A stretch of DNA of 64,000 bases from Adiantum capillus-veneris (GCA_014529385.2 CM043948.1:22529451-22593450); one strand, 5' to 3'; shown: positions 22,601 to 35,105, counted from the stretch's first letter. Numbers and translations: made by a program. Notes: generated by a model from the sequence alone, not told the origin.

Positions 22601-23996
22601 ATAATGCAGCTTTTACCTCAGGCATGTCTACATTCATCGTAAACATTCTGCCCACACATTTGCCCTCTGTGATCAGCTTACAGTCATTCTGGAAATCTTC
22701 TACATAACAGCCATTTGGATTGAAGCGAACCTGCAAACCCTGCTCAACCATTTGTCCAACAGAAACAAGATTCTTTGTAATGTTTGGGACATGAAGTACA
22801 TCTGCTAAGTACTTTGATTTCCCACTCTTCGTATTTAGAGGTATGTCCCCTACATGAGCAATGGGGTGAGCTGTGTCATCTCCTGTCTGCACATAGCCTG
22901 ACACATCTGGTTTGCGCATATCTCTAAACCACTCTCCACGAGACGTCATGTGATTAGAGGCACCTGAATCCACATACCAAACATCATCTTGGGTGGAATT
23001 CTCTGCAGTCATTGTATTCATTACATGCTGCATAACAAACATGCGCTCGTTTTTGTTGTCATCTGCATCTCTGCTAGTAGATGCATAGTTGCCCTGTTCT
23101 CTCTTTCCACTTGCTTTTCCCTTTGGACAGTCACGTGACATGTGACCTCTTTCACCACAAGTCCAACATTCTCTGCTATCTGGAGTATGTTGCTGCCTGC
23201 TTGATCCTGCACCACGACCTCTTTGACTCCCCCTGCCTTGAGACTGGTTTCCCCTGCCACCTGTATTGTTTTGATTTGATTGACCTTCCAGAAATTGGCC
23301 CCTGCAACCCCTTGGGCCTCGACCACGACCTCTACCTCTACCTCTGTTGGAGTTAGAATAGAAGGCCTATTCAGAATTATTTCTGCCATGAGAAGAAGAT
23401 GTGTCAAGGTTCTTCTCCTCAAGAATAAGCATAGAAATCAAATCTTGGAACACGGGGATGTCGTCTCTTGTATTCATGGAAGACCTAAAATGTACATACT
23501 CATTTCCTAGACCATCCAAGCATGCACGGACAATGTCATCGTCTTCCACTGAGACTTTAATAGATCCAAGAGCCTCACTGATACTCTTGATCTTCAAGGC
23601 ATAATCATTGATTGAGAGGTTGTTCCTCTTAACCTGATTTAGCTCCGACTTTAGTTGAAGCTTCCTGGCCTTGGTGTTCACCTCAAACACTCTGCCTAAG
23701 TTTCTCCATGCAATGGCGGGGGTTTCAGCATCCTGTAGATAGCCCATCATGCCATCTGTGATGCTCATAGAAAGCCAATACATCACTTTGCTCTGGCCTT
23801 GTTGCCAGTCCCTCAAAGCTTTCCTTTGTTCTGCTATAGCATTTGCCTCGGGAATCTCTGGTTCCTTTTCATTGTCTCCTTCTACATAGTCCCAATAACC
23901 TTTTCCTTTTAGGAAATTTGTTATTCTGAACTTCCATAGAGGGTAGTTATTTTTCTCAAGCTTCTCAGTAACAATCTGACTGAAACCGTTAGACAT
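19691..23996 (-). pseudogene. Copia B gag-pol polyprotein, broken at four sites
   Basis: From ATG at 23996 the order is as follows. The UBN2-type gag contains YPLWKFRITNFLKGKGYW and is followed by an Arg/Gly-rich stretch and a CWTCGERGHMSRDC knuckle near 23168-23127. Protease is WYVDSGASNHMTS near 22980. GAG-pre-integrase is IWHKRIGHV...CAACQFGKQ. Integrase is HTDVWGPT, SDGGGEY and PQQNGVAERKNR, with D, D and E present. RT has [14 protein letters not shown] and YVDDLIIVGD. RNase H has YTDADWAG, SSTEAKYRGA and HCDNLSS. Breaks: stop after NNSE (23367-23369), TAA near 22230, a TAG where Trp is expected near 21992, and a frameshift in the RT near 20740. The family copies itself through an RNA in virus-like particles; this copy cannot do so alone. 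Confidence 0.9.
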
Positions 23997-24295
23997 CTTG
24001 AAGCACTAAGACAAAATAGCTGCAATCTGCAAAAACCTGCAAATCTGTTGAACCTGATATCGTGGTACCTGTAACGCTTTCTACACTCAACGAGTGTCCA
24101 CAATCAAGCGTACATACAACCACTGTACTTGTACAGTAAATCTCTGTATACTGCACTTTGGAGACCTGTTCAGAAACTTGTGCGAAAAACCCCTTAAAAA
24201 AATTAGTTGCGCGAGGCGCCTTCGGCATTTGGTCGTGGATTGCGAACGAAGGGATTGTGATGCTCCTGCTCTCTTAGCCTCTCTTGCCTGCACCA

Positions 24296-24308
24296 GGCTC
24301 TAATACCA
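24296..24308 (-). other. Primer-binding site, tRNA-iMet type (copia B)
   Basis: On the coding strand TGGTATTAGAGCC starts right after the 5' LTR end. It matches the usual plant initiator-Met site TGGTATCAGAGC with one difference. Confidence 0.85.
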
Positions 24309-24631
24309 TGTAAAGAATGAGGATGCAAGAGAGCTACACAAGACAAGCACAAAGCACACAAAGATGGAAAGCTTCTTCTTCTTCTTCACAGAAAAGAGAG
24401 TACAAAAATGACTAAGTGCTAAAGCTGAAAAGTAGCACATATGTACATGCGGTCACTAAGTGTGAACTCGCTAGAAGCGTATTAAGCTGGCACTATAAGT
24501 GTAGTCCAGCTGTAGAATCACTGGCAGAGATCCTCCGTGTCGGTCACCTAACGCGCCAGTGAGTAAATGCCGTAAGCGGCCAAGACCCGTAGTGGATGCC
24601 AGCTCAAGGTGTAGAGCTCGACATCTCAACA
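24309..24631 (-). repeat. 5' LTR of copia B
   Basis: Pair of 19353-19675. The differences are scattered and mostly transitions. Confidence 0.92.
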
Positions 24632-26753
24632 ATGTGGTGGTGATGAAGTTCAATATGATCTAGAGATCCAAACCAAGCACTAAATTCCATTCTATGGAGT
24701 TTGCACCATTAGTAGACCAAAGGTTGGATTTGAATTTTTTCATGCACTGTGTGATTGTTTCTTGTTTTAAACTTGATGTTGTCTTTTTGTAAATATGGGG
24801 AAAATTTGTGTGAACACTCCGTTCTTGCCCGGAAACGCATTTTTTTGAGATCCTTCATACCCTACACTCGAATCGCTACCATTAGATTTACCGCTATCTC
24901 TTCAATCCCTTGAGAATTTTTGGGCCAAGTTGAAGTGCTTTTTTACATGCGAGCCCAAATTTTGGTAAAATATGCGATCTTTTTCATCATCGTTTCCTTT
25001 GCGTATAGAGACTTGTATTTTGTATGTATTGTAGCCCTTTAAGTCGTAAGCAATGCATATTATAAGGAGCATGCAGAAAATGGTGAATGCTATACTTGGT
25101 GGGAGGGGGTTTCCTTGTGTGAAATAGTGTTCATTGTCTCAACTCCCAGTCATGCCGCTTGACAATCCAACAATGCTCTTTAGGAGGAGGAGGAGGAAAA
25201 CAAGAAAACTTTCCCCTTGAAATTTTGAAAATTTACTTTATAGCTCAAATTTCCTCTTCCAAGAGGCATAGGGTAGAGGAGCCAGTAGGGGGACGGGTAA
25301 CTTGGGGAGCTTGAATCTCTCTCCTCCGAGTTTGAATCTCTCTCTACCCGAGCTTATTTTAATCGCCTATTCACAAGCTTTCAAGAGAAATAATTTAGGA
25401 TTGGTCGGGTTTGAGAACCGGTAGTCGCGGCGCGATTTTCGGAATCCAATGTATCAAAAATTGGCATGAATAAGAACACCAACCAGGGCCAAAAGAGGTA
25501 AAATGCACCCACGGAGGCTTGAGCCCATACACTGGCCAATGGAATGGCGTTATTTTAAATCAGCTAGCCGTTTGAGCTTCTCTTTTTCGTGCCTTCTTTG
25601 GTCATCAAGCGTAATATAAAAGAGCCTTATTTGTCCTGTTTCTGGGGACCGTACCACAACTGGCGCCTCTACCCTAGAAGGTATGGTTGAATTTAGATGA
25701 AGAGTGGTGTGAACGGACAATGTGTGACAATGAGATTAGCCTACACCTTTATCTGTACGTGAACAAAAGTTGTGGAAACTTGTGGCGATGGCGTGCAATA
25801 TGATGATTGGTGGGTGATGTGGGATGTTGGAATAGGAAGGGAGGACTGAGCAGTGAGGAGGGACAAGGTTCCCCGACAGTGGGAATAGGCTAGCTAGGCG
25901 GGGACCGGGAGTGATTGGTTGAGAGCAAGATTTGGTGCTTTGCTTGCCACTTCGGGTCGGTTGATGAGGCTGTGCGAAGAGCGCTCGCTTTTTGTTGCTG
26001 CCGTGGCAGACTCCGCCCCTTCACTCGTTCCTCTTCCCTTTCCTATTCGCCTTCTATTCTTTTTGCTGCTGTCCAGTGGCCGCCACCCACAGAAAAACAA
26101 GGCCTGCCTACACCTCCTCTTCCACGCCAGCACCACCCATTCCCCCCCCCCCCCCCCCCCCCCCCAAAATGAATCAGCCGGGGCCCGGGCCTCGCCCCTC
26201 CTCTAAGGTTCTAGCCTTAATCACTAGCACTGTGAATTGCTCCCCTTTTCAAGTCGCGTCCCCATCTCAAGATTTCCCACTACAAATTAGGGTGGGGACC
26301 AACTCCCCTATGGGAATCTTGATGCACTCACCTCTCTCCTTCCATGTAGGAATGGTTGTAATTCTTTACTCCTAATATATTCCAAAGCGCTTTACTTTGC
26401 TCGTCATTTTAAATATATAAATCTTAATGCTCACAACATGTTAGTGGTCTATGGCTAGGTTCAGACTGAACCGGCGGAAGAAACAAGCCTTCCTAAATGT
26501 GCCGCCGTCCAGTGTGAACAGTGTGGAGGAGAAAAAGTGAAAAAGTGAAGGGGGTTGAGAGAGGCCATCAACTCTTTCGGGGGGGCTTGGAAGAAAAATG
26601 GAGGGCCCGCCGGAAGAGTGCCTCAACTCCAACCAATGAAATTTCGCCATGAAGGATCGACGCCCCTTTGCATTTTTTCTTCCGTCGCCTAGTCTGAACC
26701 CACCCTATGCTTCCATTCGATATTGAGGAAACCATAATCGTGCGTAGAATGCA

Positions 26754-26756
<3 letters not shown>
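24632..26756. other. Non-coding interval with a poly-C tract
   Basis: No gene is supported. Three overlapping open frames at 25915-26375 on the + strand and one on the minus strand disagree with each other and run through a 24-base C run (26142-26165), so they are not credited. The sequence around 26075-26120 resembles the junction DNA at about 13820-13850. Confidence 0.4.
26142..26165. repeat. Poly-C homopolymer, 24 bases
   Basis: An uninterrupted run of C after CACCCATT. The length may be uncertain because homopolymers are prone to sequencing error. Confidence 0.9.

Positions 26757-26798
<42 letters not shown>
26757..26798. repeat. (AG)21 microsatellite
   Basis: Perfect dinucleotide run in non-coding DNA. 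Confidence 0.95.
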
Positions 26799-27409
26799 TT
26801 TACGCACCAAACAGGCAGGCACTCGTCCCTTTTTGGGGTGGGTGTATGTTTGAGTGACTATTTCCAACTCGAAAATCCCGATGTTTCATTGTGCACAATT
26901 CAAATCAACATAGGAAAGCTTTTCTAAAATCTACATGATAGCTACTTTGCTGCACTAATGTGTGGGCAAAGGAGTGGGTGAGCCCATTCCCTCCCCACAT
27001 ATTATCCCTACAAAACTACACATGTTATCATCCATTCAGCTAAGAAACTCAATCTATCTGCCATCAAACCACGGGTTTCTTTGATAATGTCTTTCCAAAC
27101 ATCAAGAAAGCCGAGCATTACACTTACTTGATGTAGAGAGGACCATTTTGCATAGTCCTCTATTGGTTTTTGTAAGGGTACATCTAGTTCCCTTCTACAA
27201 ACATGTACCAAGGTTTGCTTCATTGGCATGCACAAGGAGGATGAGCACTTTGTAGGTCAAGCACACGAACCATGTACTTTTCATCATTGGTTTTTGTGTT
27301 CGTGAAACTTCATGTTCTCGTTGGACCAAACAAGAAGTGCACCGTTGATTTTAAGACTGATTTGAATGCTTCTTTTGAGATATCCTACTTGGGCCTTTTG
27401 AATCATTAT

Positions 27410-27695
27410 GCAAGCACACAGTTTAAGTAGCACAATGGAAAGTATTTCTTTATGGGTAAAAGTATGTAAGGTGTAACCAAAACTCTTATGTAGCTTGCCA
27501 AATTTCTTACTAGCTTGATTGCATATCCCATCATGCTCAATACTACTTAAACTGCAAACACACAGTTTAAGTAGTGCAATGGGAGGTATTTCTTTATGGG
27601 TAAAAGTACGATAAGGTGGTACCAAAACGCTTGTCCTAAACGTAGCTTGCTAAATTTCTTACTAGCTTGATTGCATATCACATCATGCTCTATAT
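27410..27695. repeat. Two-copy tandem duplication, unit about 144 bp
   Basis: The sequence from GCAAGCACACAGTTTAAGTA (27410) recurs from 27554 with scattered substitutions and a few indels; both copies end in CATCATGCTC. It is non-coding. The DNA from 26799 to 27409 holds nothing else I can name. Confidence 0.85.
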
Positions 27696-27984
27696 GATTT
27701 GAATTAAATGAACCCGTTTGCTTCATAAACTTGCAATATTTTTTTCAAAACTCTTTTTTTAATCCCATTTGTAAATGTAATTTGGCTACTCTTTGAAACT
27801 ATAAAAACCCCTCCCAAGGAACTCGTGTGCTACACAAGTTACACATTTTGAGGTGGACCCTAGGCAGGACCCCAGGCAAAAGTTTAGAATGTTTAACAAA
27901 ACTTTTATCGGATGCCCAAATTTATAAATAACTTGACTAACTAGCTAAGTTAGTGGTACATCATAGCATGCATTTAGCCTGGTG

Positions 27985-28520
27985 TTAGGCAAAGGACAAT
28001 GAGACATTGTTGTCTAGATTTGGCCTTAAGGACTACAAGCCTCTTGCTACACTTATTGAGACATGTTAGAAGCTTAACCTCACGACGCTGGAGGTTACTT
28101 TTATATCACTCTATATCAATAACTTGTTGGTTGCCATGTTTATGTATGCTTTAGAAGGCCTATTGAAATCTAGCAAGTAAGTAAGAATATGTATGCATAG
28201 CCTAGGGTCCAAGCATTGGAATACTATGAAGAACAAGACATTAGAGAATTTTAGAATTTTCCAGGTCCCAAGGTGACATAAGAGGCTACGTTTTTCCCAT
28301 GTGGCTTACAAATGGGGCATGGAAACACTACTAATACAACCTTAAAGAGGTTTCCATTTGCATAAAAGTGATTAATATATGATCATATGTCCAATCTTCA
28401 CCTTCTTGAGGAGTCCCAAATCAATCTGAAGTTTTTCAAACTCTCTAACATAGTGTTGAAGCGGATCATTTTCAACTTGAGTAGCACTCTACATTTTGGA
28501 TTGTTTTATCCCATAAGGGA
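27985..28520 (+). pseudogene. Decayed copia RT fragment, family A type
   Basis: Pieces corresponding to LLSRFGLKDYKPLATLIET, then LHDAGG, GCHVYVC and SLGSKHW can be read at 27985-28230. A following STLHFGLFYP piece at 28480-28512 parallels GTIHRGLFCG in the copy at 39.9 kb. Frame breaks are dense. It belongs to the same family as the copies at 16.5 and 39.6 kb. Confidence 0.55.
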
Positions 28521-28826
28521 TTCTTATTGCCAGGTTTACATGCTTTTTTTTTATCTGATTGTTTTGGCTGCTATGACAATCATGTGTCCGTAAGCTATCT
28601 TCGAAACTCACGCATATTGTAGAAGTTTTGTATGATATATATTTGCAAGAATTTCTTCATGTTGCTTAAGCTCTTTCTTCCCTTAAAGGAATTGGTTGTA
28701 GGAGATTGTGGATGGTTGTTGGGATGTAGAGGGAAAATATGTAGGAGATTTCCTATCTTCATTATCAGAGCTGGAGGAAGAAGAAGAAGGTTCTCTTCCT
28801 AATGGCAACTCATATATATATGTATA

Positions 28827-28839
28827 CACACACACACAC

Positions 28840-28887
<48 letters not shown>
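28827..28887. repeat. Compound CA/TA/TG microsatellite
   Basis: CACACACACACACA, then TATATATATA, then a TG run. The mirror-image arms could form a hairpin. Confidence 0.9.
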
Positions 28888-28889
<2 letters not shown>

Positions 28890-29201
28890 ATGTGAGTTTT
28901 GTTATGGAGTACTTGCATAAATATTGCCAGATTTACATGCTTTTTTTTATCAGATTGTGTTGGATGCTATGACAATCATGTGTCCACAAGCTATCTTGGA
29001 AACTCACGCATATTGTAGAAGTTGTGTATGATATATATTTGCAAGAATTCCTTCATGTTGCTTAAGCTCTTTCTCCCATTAAAGGAATTGGTTGTAGGAG
29101 ATTGTGGATGGTTGTCTGCAGGAGATTTCCTATCTTCATTATCAAAGCTGGAAGAAGAAGAAGAAGAAGGTTCTCTTCCTAATGGCAACTCATATATATA
29201 T

Positions 29202-29202
<1 letters not shown>

Positions 29203-29244
<42 letters not shown>

Positions 29245-29256
29245 TGTGTGTGTGCG
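29203..29256. repeat. Compound CA/TG microsatellite
   Basis: About 19 CA units followed by about 7 TG units in copy 2 of the duplication; the arms are self-complementary. Confidence 0.9.
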
Positions 29257-29299
29257 TGTATATGAGTTTTGTTATGGAGTACTTGCATAAATCATAAAT

Positions 29300-30790
29300 A
29301 TTGCTTCTAAATTCCATGATTCCTTTAAAAACATTTAAACTCATTAAGAAGTAATCTCTATCTGTGACTAACCTCAGGCAATGTACATACTTTTCTATCA
29401 TTTTTTAGCCATGACTTTGAAATTTTAAAAGTGAGTATTCATGAAATGCATGTAAGAAAAAATATTCTAGAGATGGTGCGTTCTAATATGTGGGGTCCTG
29501 CGAAGATTGGGTCTATGTGTGGATGAAGCTTCCATGATACCTTAACCATACAAGGAAGGTATGGTGGACAGGAGATCTATACAAGAAGGGCCTCTATAGA
29601 ATGGATGCACAAGGGGCATTTGTAAAACCCCTAATCTACAAATTCTCTAGGAATATAAGCACCCTTATGTAGATTACATTTCCCCTTTTTGGTATAGAAA
29701 AAATTCTCTTATCAAATGAAAAATCCATATGCTTATATGACATGGTTGTACTCCTTGTATCTAATTAGGTTTACTAGTAGTACATTCAAACACTTTAAGG
29801 TGTATCTAATTAGATTAGTGCTACTAAAATTATTCTTGGGTGTCATGTTATGTACATCTTTAGTGGCCGGGAGTCGTGTTCATAATATAGACAATTGTAG
29901 ATACTACATCAATCCAACAACAGGGAGACATTCTTCTCATTCATCATTGCCCTTTCAAACTCTACAATGTGCTGCTTGTTTTTCTCGGTAACACCATTTT
30001 GTTGCAAAGTCGTACACGAATATGGCCGCAGAGTCCTACACGAACATGGCCTCTAAATTCCATGATTTCTCCAAAAACTTATTAAATCATTGGAGAAGTA
30101 CTATCTATCTTTGTCTAGCCTTAGGCACTATACATACTTTCCTATCTATTTTTTTGTCATAACCTTGAAATTTAAAAGTGAGTATGGCACCTCACTTTTA
30201 CACTTCATGAAGTACAATCATACCTTCCTTGCATGGTTATCAAGAAGGTAGCATAGAACCTTCATCCACACATAGATGCAATCTTCACAGGTCACCACAC
30301 TTTAGACTGCACTATCTCTAGCATATTTTTTTTTGCGAGTGTTTCAAGAGAAAAAAAAACTATTTGCCAATCATCAAAACCAACAAGCCTCGTAAATTTT
30401 GTGCATTTTAGCCATCTTAAACATGGGAGAACCTATCGCAAGATCCTAGCTTTGCATATTTTTTAGCCTTTGCACACCCACATGTCTTATATCTATGTCT
30501 ACAATAATTATTGGCCCTTGTACAAATAGGGGAGCTTTCATCTTAGGTACATATACATCAAGTGTGAAAAAATTGTCCACCTTTTACCTTGTGTAATGCA
30601 CCTTCCATACATCCATACAGTATAGCAAAGGGCCTATACACTATTAAGAAAGTTGATCATAGCATAGCCTAAAATAGAGAGCTACAAACCACACCTTTGT
30701 GGAAAGATAAAATCTTCAAGCTTCAAAGGTAATAGTCATCATCATAAAAATATTCAAAGAGTAAAATCTCTCTTTTCTCACAATTCATCC
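29300..30790 (-). pseudogene. Decayed copia integrase region, family B relative
   Basis: Nucleotide similarity to the integrase part of the element at 19.3-24.6 kb is visible by eye. The stretch around 29930-30000 (ATTCTTCTCATTCATCA... CCATTTTGTTG) parallels 22013-22085. 30085-30240 (AATCATTGGAGAAGTACT... CATGGTTATCA) parallels 22146-22300. A shorter parallel lies at 29300-29430. Frames are destroyed and small insertions are frequent. It is an old relative, not a recent copy. Confidence 0.55.
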
Positions 30791-31011
30791 TACTTGAATT
30801 GTTCGAAATTTTGAATCGAGCACAACCAAAACAATTCAAATTTATGGTATATTTCTTATCTTTGAGAAACTATTTGTGATGAGTTAAACACTCACATTGG
30901 ATAGCCTCCAAGTGTACTTGACCACTCCTTAAGAAAAAACTAGAGGGAAATAACTTGAGACACTCTACAACCAAGGCTTCTATACTTGGTAGACAAAACT
31001 TTAGGGGTACT

Positions 31012-31171
31012 CAATGAAAAATTAATCCCTACAAAAGCAACCCGAGATAGATCCCACTTAAGGTATCTCTACAAAAAGCAACGCTTTAAGGGTACTCAAT
31101 GAAAAAGCAATCCCTACAAAAGGAATACTTTAAGGTATCCCCACAAACGCAACCTGAGTTAGATCCCACTT
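31012..31171. repeat. Short tandem duplication, unit about 80 bp
   Basis: GGGTACTCAATGAAAAA...CCCTACAAAAG...TTAAGGTATC recurs twice with substitutions. Non-coding. Confidence 0.6.
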
Positions 31172-31179
31172 AAACTAGG

Positions 31180-31960
31180 GCATCCTCTTCCACCAATTCC
31201 ACACAATTTGATGCAAAAGACATAGGCATACTCATCACAGCCTTGCACACCAACTATGTTCATTTTGTAGGTGAGTGCACCATTGGATATGAAGCATGGG
31301 ATATGCTAGAGAAAACGTTTGGAGCTAAAACTAAAGTAATAAAAGTATGCCTTAGGAGACAAGACTGAAAGCATGTTAATGTGACATGCTTCTTGTTGTC
31401 GTGGACAGTGCTAGTTAGCACAATTTTGACATATGCTAACTAGTACAATAACCAGAGCTAGATCTCTAAGATCTATGACGTATGATATATCAATAGAAAG
31501 CTCCCGAAATAAGGAATCAAAATGTACAAACTCCGAAAAATTTTGATATTATTTGTGAAAATTTTACAATGCACACAACCTTTTTTTAAATATGCTAGCT
31601 TGAATATGCAACCAGTACAAAAATCATGTCACGTTAACATGCTTTTACCCACAACCATTATAGATTAACCAGGAACGGAGATGAGGAAAATGCTATTGCT
31701 TTCTCAATAGGCTCAAGGAATTATTACTCAGCTTACTTATATAGAATATGATGTAGCAAAATATGAGAAATGTGTTGTGCTTCTTAGGAGCTCTTTCCAA
31801 TACATATGATCTCATCGTTACTATACTTGAAGAAAAAGAACTTGCGCCAAATTTGAACATGTGAAGGACAAGAAAATCAACCTTCTTCAAGGGGAGGAGC
31901 ATCGGTAGTTTCATTCAATAACAATACAAAATCATGCTTTAATGTGGCAAAGTATGGCAT
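31180..31960 (+). pseudogene. Decayed copia gag (UBN2-like), split by a small insertion
   Basis: Before the insertion I read EAWDMLEKTFGAKTKV (about 31280-31340). After it come LNRLKELL and RSLPNTYDLIVTILEEKEL (about 31700-31850). These are the alpha-helical blocks of copia UBN2 gag. The two halves are separated by the inverted-repeat element at 31367-31646. Confidence 0.55.
31367..31646. mobile_element. MITE-like inverted-repeat element, about 280 bp
   Basis: The left end AAAGCATGTTAATGTGACATG (31368-31388) is the reverse complement of the right end CATGTCACGTTAACATGCTTT (31625-31645) with one mismatch. The interior is AT-rich, non-coding and holds a smaller hairpin (CTAGTTAGCA at 31411, TGCTAACTAG at 31434). 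It interrupts a copia gag relic, which dates it after that element. I could not identify a clear target-site duplication or superfamily. Confidence 0.6.
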
Positions 31961-32700
31961 TTAGCCAAGGATTTTCTCCCAATAACAAGAAGTTGGTAGC
32001 AAAAAGCATGTCTCTTGTGAAGTAGTGATTATGATAGTGATGATAGTCTTTAGTTTTTTTCTTTCGTCCATACCTTTTCCAATGGATTCATTTTGGAGAT
32101 AGGTTAAATTCTCTTGGTCTTGGTCTTATATACTTTTTTAAATGTAGGTGATTTCAATTTTTCTTTTGGATTAGAGATGTGCAGTTTGTCTCTTGGATTG
32201 GAGATGCGTAGTTCATCTGTTGGATTAAGCATAGTCTCCTAGATCGGGGATGTTACCTTTTTTTTCTCTTGGACTACATTATCTTCTATCATTGTATCAC
32301 TTGTCATCACCCAAAACCCAGGGGAAGGATTGTTAGGATTTTTGGGCTTTGTCCTATGCTTTATGCTTCTTAGTGTGTATCCCAACTTGGCTCAACTGGT
32401 GTATATGAGGACATAGGACCTACATGTGGCGCTTATTTTAGGAAGATGATGTATATGGTGAAGTTTCACCTCATGATGTACCCATGATGTCACCCTCTAT
32501 GAGTGATTATAAGAGTCTTGTGACTCCTCTTTTTGAATGCATAATCAAGAGTTATTTTAGAGTTTACATTGTGTATCTCTACTCTCTTTGATTACACATG
32601 CACACATGTGCATCCACACATGCACAAACCATGAATGCTACACTCACTAATCCTCCCTAATTACAACTAGTATCAAATCTTGAAGAGGATTATCTCATCT
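31961..32700 (+). repeat. Possible LTR of a decayed copia element
   Basis: CCCAGGGGAAGGAT at about 32318-32331 resembles a polypurine tract and is followed by TGTTAGGATTTTTGGGC. About 340 bp later ACTAGTATCAAATC (around 32667) faintly resembles a decayed iMet primer-binding site. No second LTR copy was found, so this is tentative. Confidence 0.3.
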
Positions 32701-35103
32701 TAATTAATTAGCTCCATCGCTTTCTCTATATCATCGTAAACATTGTGTGCATACACATTTGGTAGTTAGCTAATCTCTTTTATCTCGTTAAATAAAACAC
32801 TAATTAATGTCACGACTGTGAAAATGTCCTGGGAAACTACTCATATCAAGAGCATTAAGTTTTAATAAATGTGTTGTTAGATTGGCAATTTCCACTTGCA
32901 TTTAGTGTTTCTCTATTGCATCTGTAAAGCCTTATATAGGGCATTTCTAGATAGGTTCAGTGTGTGTGTAGAGAATTTCTTTTAAATCTTAAAATTTGGA
33001 TGCAGTTTAGATCTACCAATTTCACTTCAAAGATTGAGGCAAAGAGGATTGTTTAAAGGAAACTTGTATATTGTAACTCTATCTAGGCATCCATAGTCAA
33101 CACTTGATGAGCCTTTGTCGTGAGAAAGCATTTGGTAGCAGTCCCTCTTTACTTGCGGCATCATTTTTTTTGTAGTGAGTTGGTAGTAGACCGCTAGCTT
33201 AGGACCATAAAAATCTCAACACTTTGATTTGAGGGGTCTGCAAAAATCACAACAGTTAGGCATATATATATGAAGTAGCTAAACAACTCACTGCTCAATA
33301 GCAATGACCCGATAAAGGCTCACAAGCATCTCTACCAGCACCACAAAACAAAGTGCCATCTGTAGAATCAATAGCCAGAGGTAGTTTTCTAATCTTAGAA
33401 AATTGTGTATGCACTATTTACCTAGCAAGTTGAGCACAAGACTCATGACAAGTGTATCAACCTTTACATACCAACAACGACACTTATCTTGCAAGCTATG
33501 AGCAACGTAGTACAAATTTTGGCAACTCGCAGCACTTTGTAGCCAGCCTGAACGTACACTTGTCTGCTCAGCATGGCCTACGACCACATTAATAGCTTGG
33601 AATATTTTGGCCAAATCCAAAGTTATTTGTAGCATGAAAAATTGGTAGAGCACGTGTACATATATCCAACAAAACTAGGATCTATGGTAGTCAACAAAGA
33701 ATATCATAAGCGGTGCACATCTAATTGTCAAAAAGATGAAAAGGTAGAATTTGCAACCATAGTTGCAAGCCTAGGTAGCACCCCGGTCTAAGTTGTAGCA
33801 ACACAAGCACAATCTTTGAGCGCATATCTCAGTTTCTAATAGCGAGAGGTAGCAGTAATGTGCTACAAACCATCGAGAGTCTCGTTTGCATCTGCTGAGA
33901 GCCACGTGCCACCACCTAGCATGAGTAGGGGTTGGGGGAAGAGAGGTTCTCGTGCTCTATAACCTCATTTTTTGGTCATGTTGAATGCAAACAAGAGTGA
34001 TCTGCGTGCGATTGTGGGACCCAACTTTTGCTCAAAAAGGTACCATTATTTAAGACTCTATAGCCCTTACTTTTTGAGAAACTAGCAATGCTTTTTTCTT
34101 GAATGCACTATTAAATTGAAACTTGAGGCAATATTTTGTAGCGATTGGATCACAAACACGCAGCCCCGTATGCGATGTAGAGCCTAGGTGAGACCACAGT
34201 GCAAACTGCATACAACATTTGTAGCCTCTGTATGCACCCCACGGGATGAGTCACTAAATATTGACTCTATGCGAGCCCCTGGCATCTTCGGGTGCACACT
34301 CTAAAAGATCCTTAGAGCCTCGTGGCTTATTGACACCATTTCTTCATTTTAGGTAGAAAATATCTTTTTGATTTTTGGGAAAAGTAAAAGTCATTGTTAG
34401 GGGCTAAAATAAACATCAAAAACCAATGAATCAATAGGATCAAATCCAATCCAAAATAAATATTGCCGAGCTCTGATCTAATCAGAACACTTAGTGTTGT
34501 CCTTCTCAAAACTACCTAGAAATTTTTTTATTGGCCTTCATCTTCACAATCATGGGAGAGAGAATAAGAGGGAAGACTGCTTGAAAGAGCCCCCTAGTTC
34601 CTTTTCTCTTCTTCTTCCTCGCTTCAAGAACTTGCAAATAGTTATGCCATCTTCAACCCTCCCTTGGAGATGGCGACCGCACCAAATCTAGACTCCTTCC
34701 TACAAATTTTGAGAGAGAGCTTGAGCGAGAATGAGCCCTAAGTCTTTCTCCTTCACCTCCCCTCCTCAAAGAGCAAGAAAAAACCCATGCTAACTTCTGT
34801 CATAAAAATTCTCTCCAAGCTCTTTGCCATGAGAGCTTCCTCTTCCATCCTCCATCTTCCTCCCTTCCAAAATGTTATAACGTTAATAATGCACCCAAAA
34901 AGAAATGCACGTTCCTCCTTGCTTGTGGCCAAAAGAATAAAGCCCAAAATTATGGCTTCGTTTTGCCGTTTTTTGCAATTGCACCCCAACCACACTTGCA
35001 ACATGCATTACTCCCACTTGGGGTTTTCAATCAAAACAGTTCACTCTTTGTGATATTGCTAGGGGGTTGTGGAGTTGAATTGTGTTTGTTTTTTTTCGTT
35101 GGT

Positions 35104-35105
<2 letters not shown>
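32701..35105. other. Non-coding interval
   Basis: No gene or clear repeat is supported. Short open frames here have no recognisable motif and biased composition. Confidence 0.4.

Larger units (their letters stand above)
19353..24631 (-). mobile_element. Full-length Ty1/copia element (family B), inactivated
   Basis: Both LTRs (19353-19675 and 24309-24631) are 323 bp, start TGTTGAG and end TTTACA on the coding strand. A tRNA-iMet-type primer-binding site and a polypurine tract sit at the right places. The internal region encodes gag, protease, integrase, RT and RNase H in that order. I counted seven LTR differences, six of them transitions (about 2%). Coding lesions: stop at 23367, stop near 22230, stop near 21992, and a frameshift with small loss near 20740. 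Confidence 0.92.
28526..29292. repeat. Tandem segmental duplication, unit about 397 bp
   Basis: Copy 1 starts at 28526 (ATTGCCAGGTTTACATGC) and copy 2 at 28923; both end in GGAGTACTTGCATAAAT. Copy 2 lacks a short internal piece and has a longer CA run. Each copy carries a CA/TG microsatellite flanked by TATATATATGTA. No coding function is seen. Confidence 0.88.

Noticed and set aside
25894-26375. Four overlapping open frames on both strands
   Set aside because: They share one GC-rich segment, disagree in frame and run through a poly-C homopolymer; no motif is present.
28708-29401. Small Val/Cys- or His/Thr-repeat proteins
   Set aside because: Read-through of CA/TG microsatellites in a duplicated non-coding unit.
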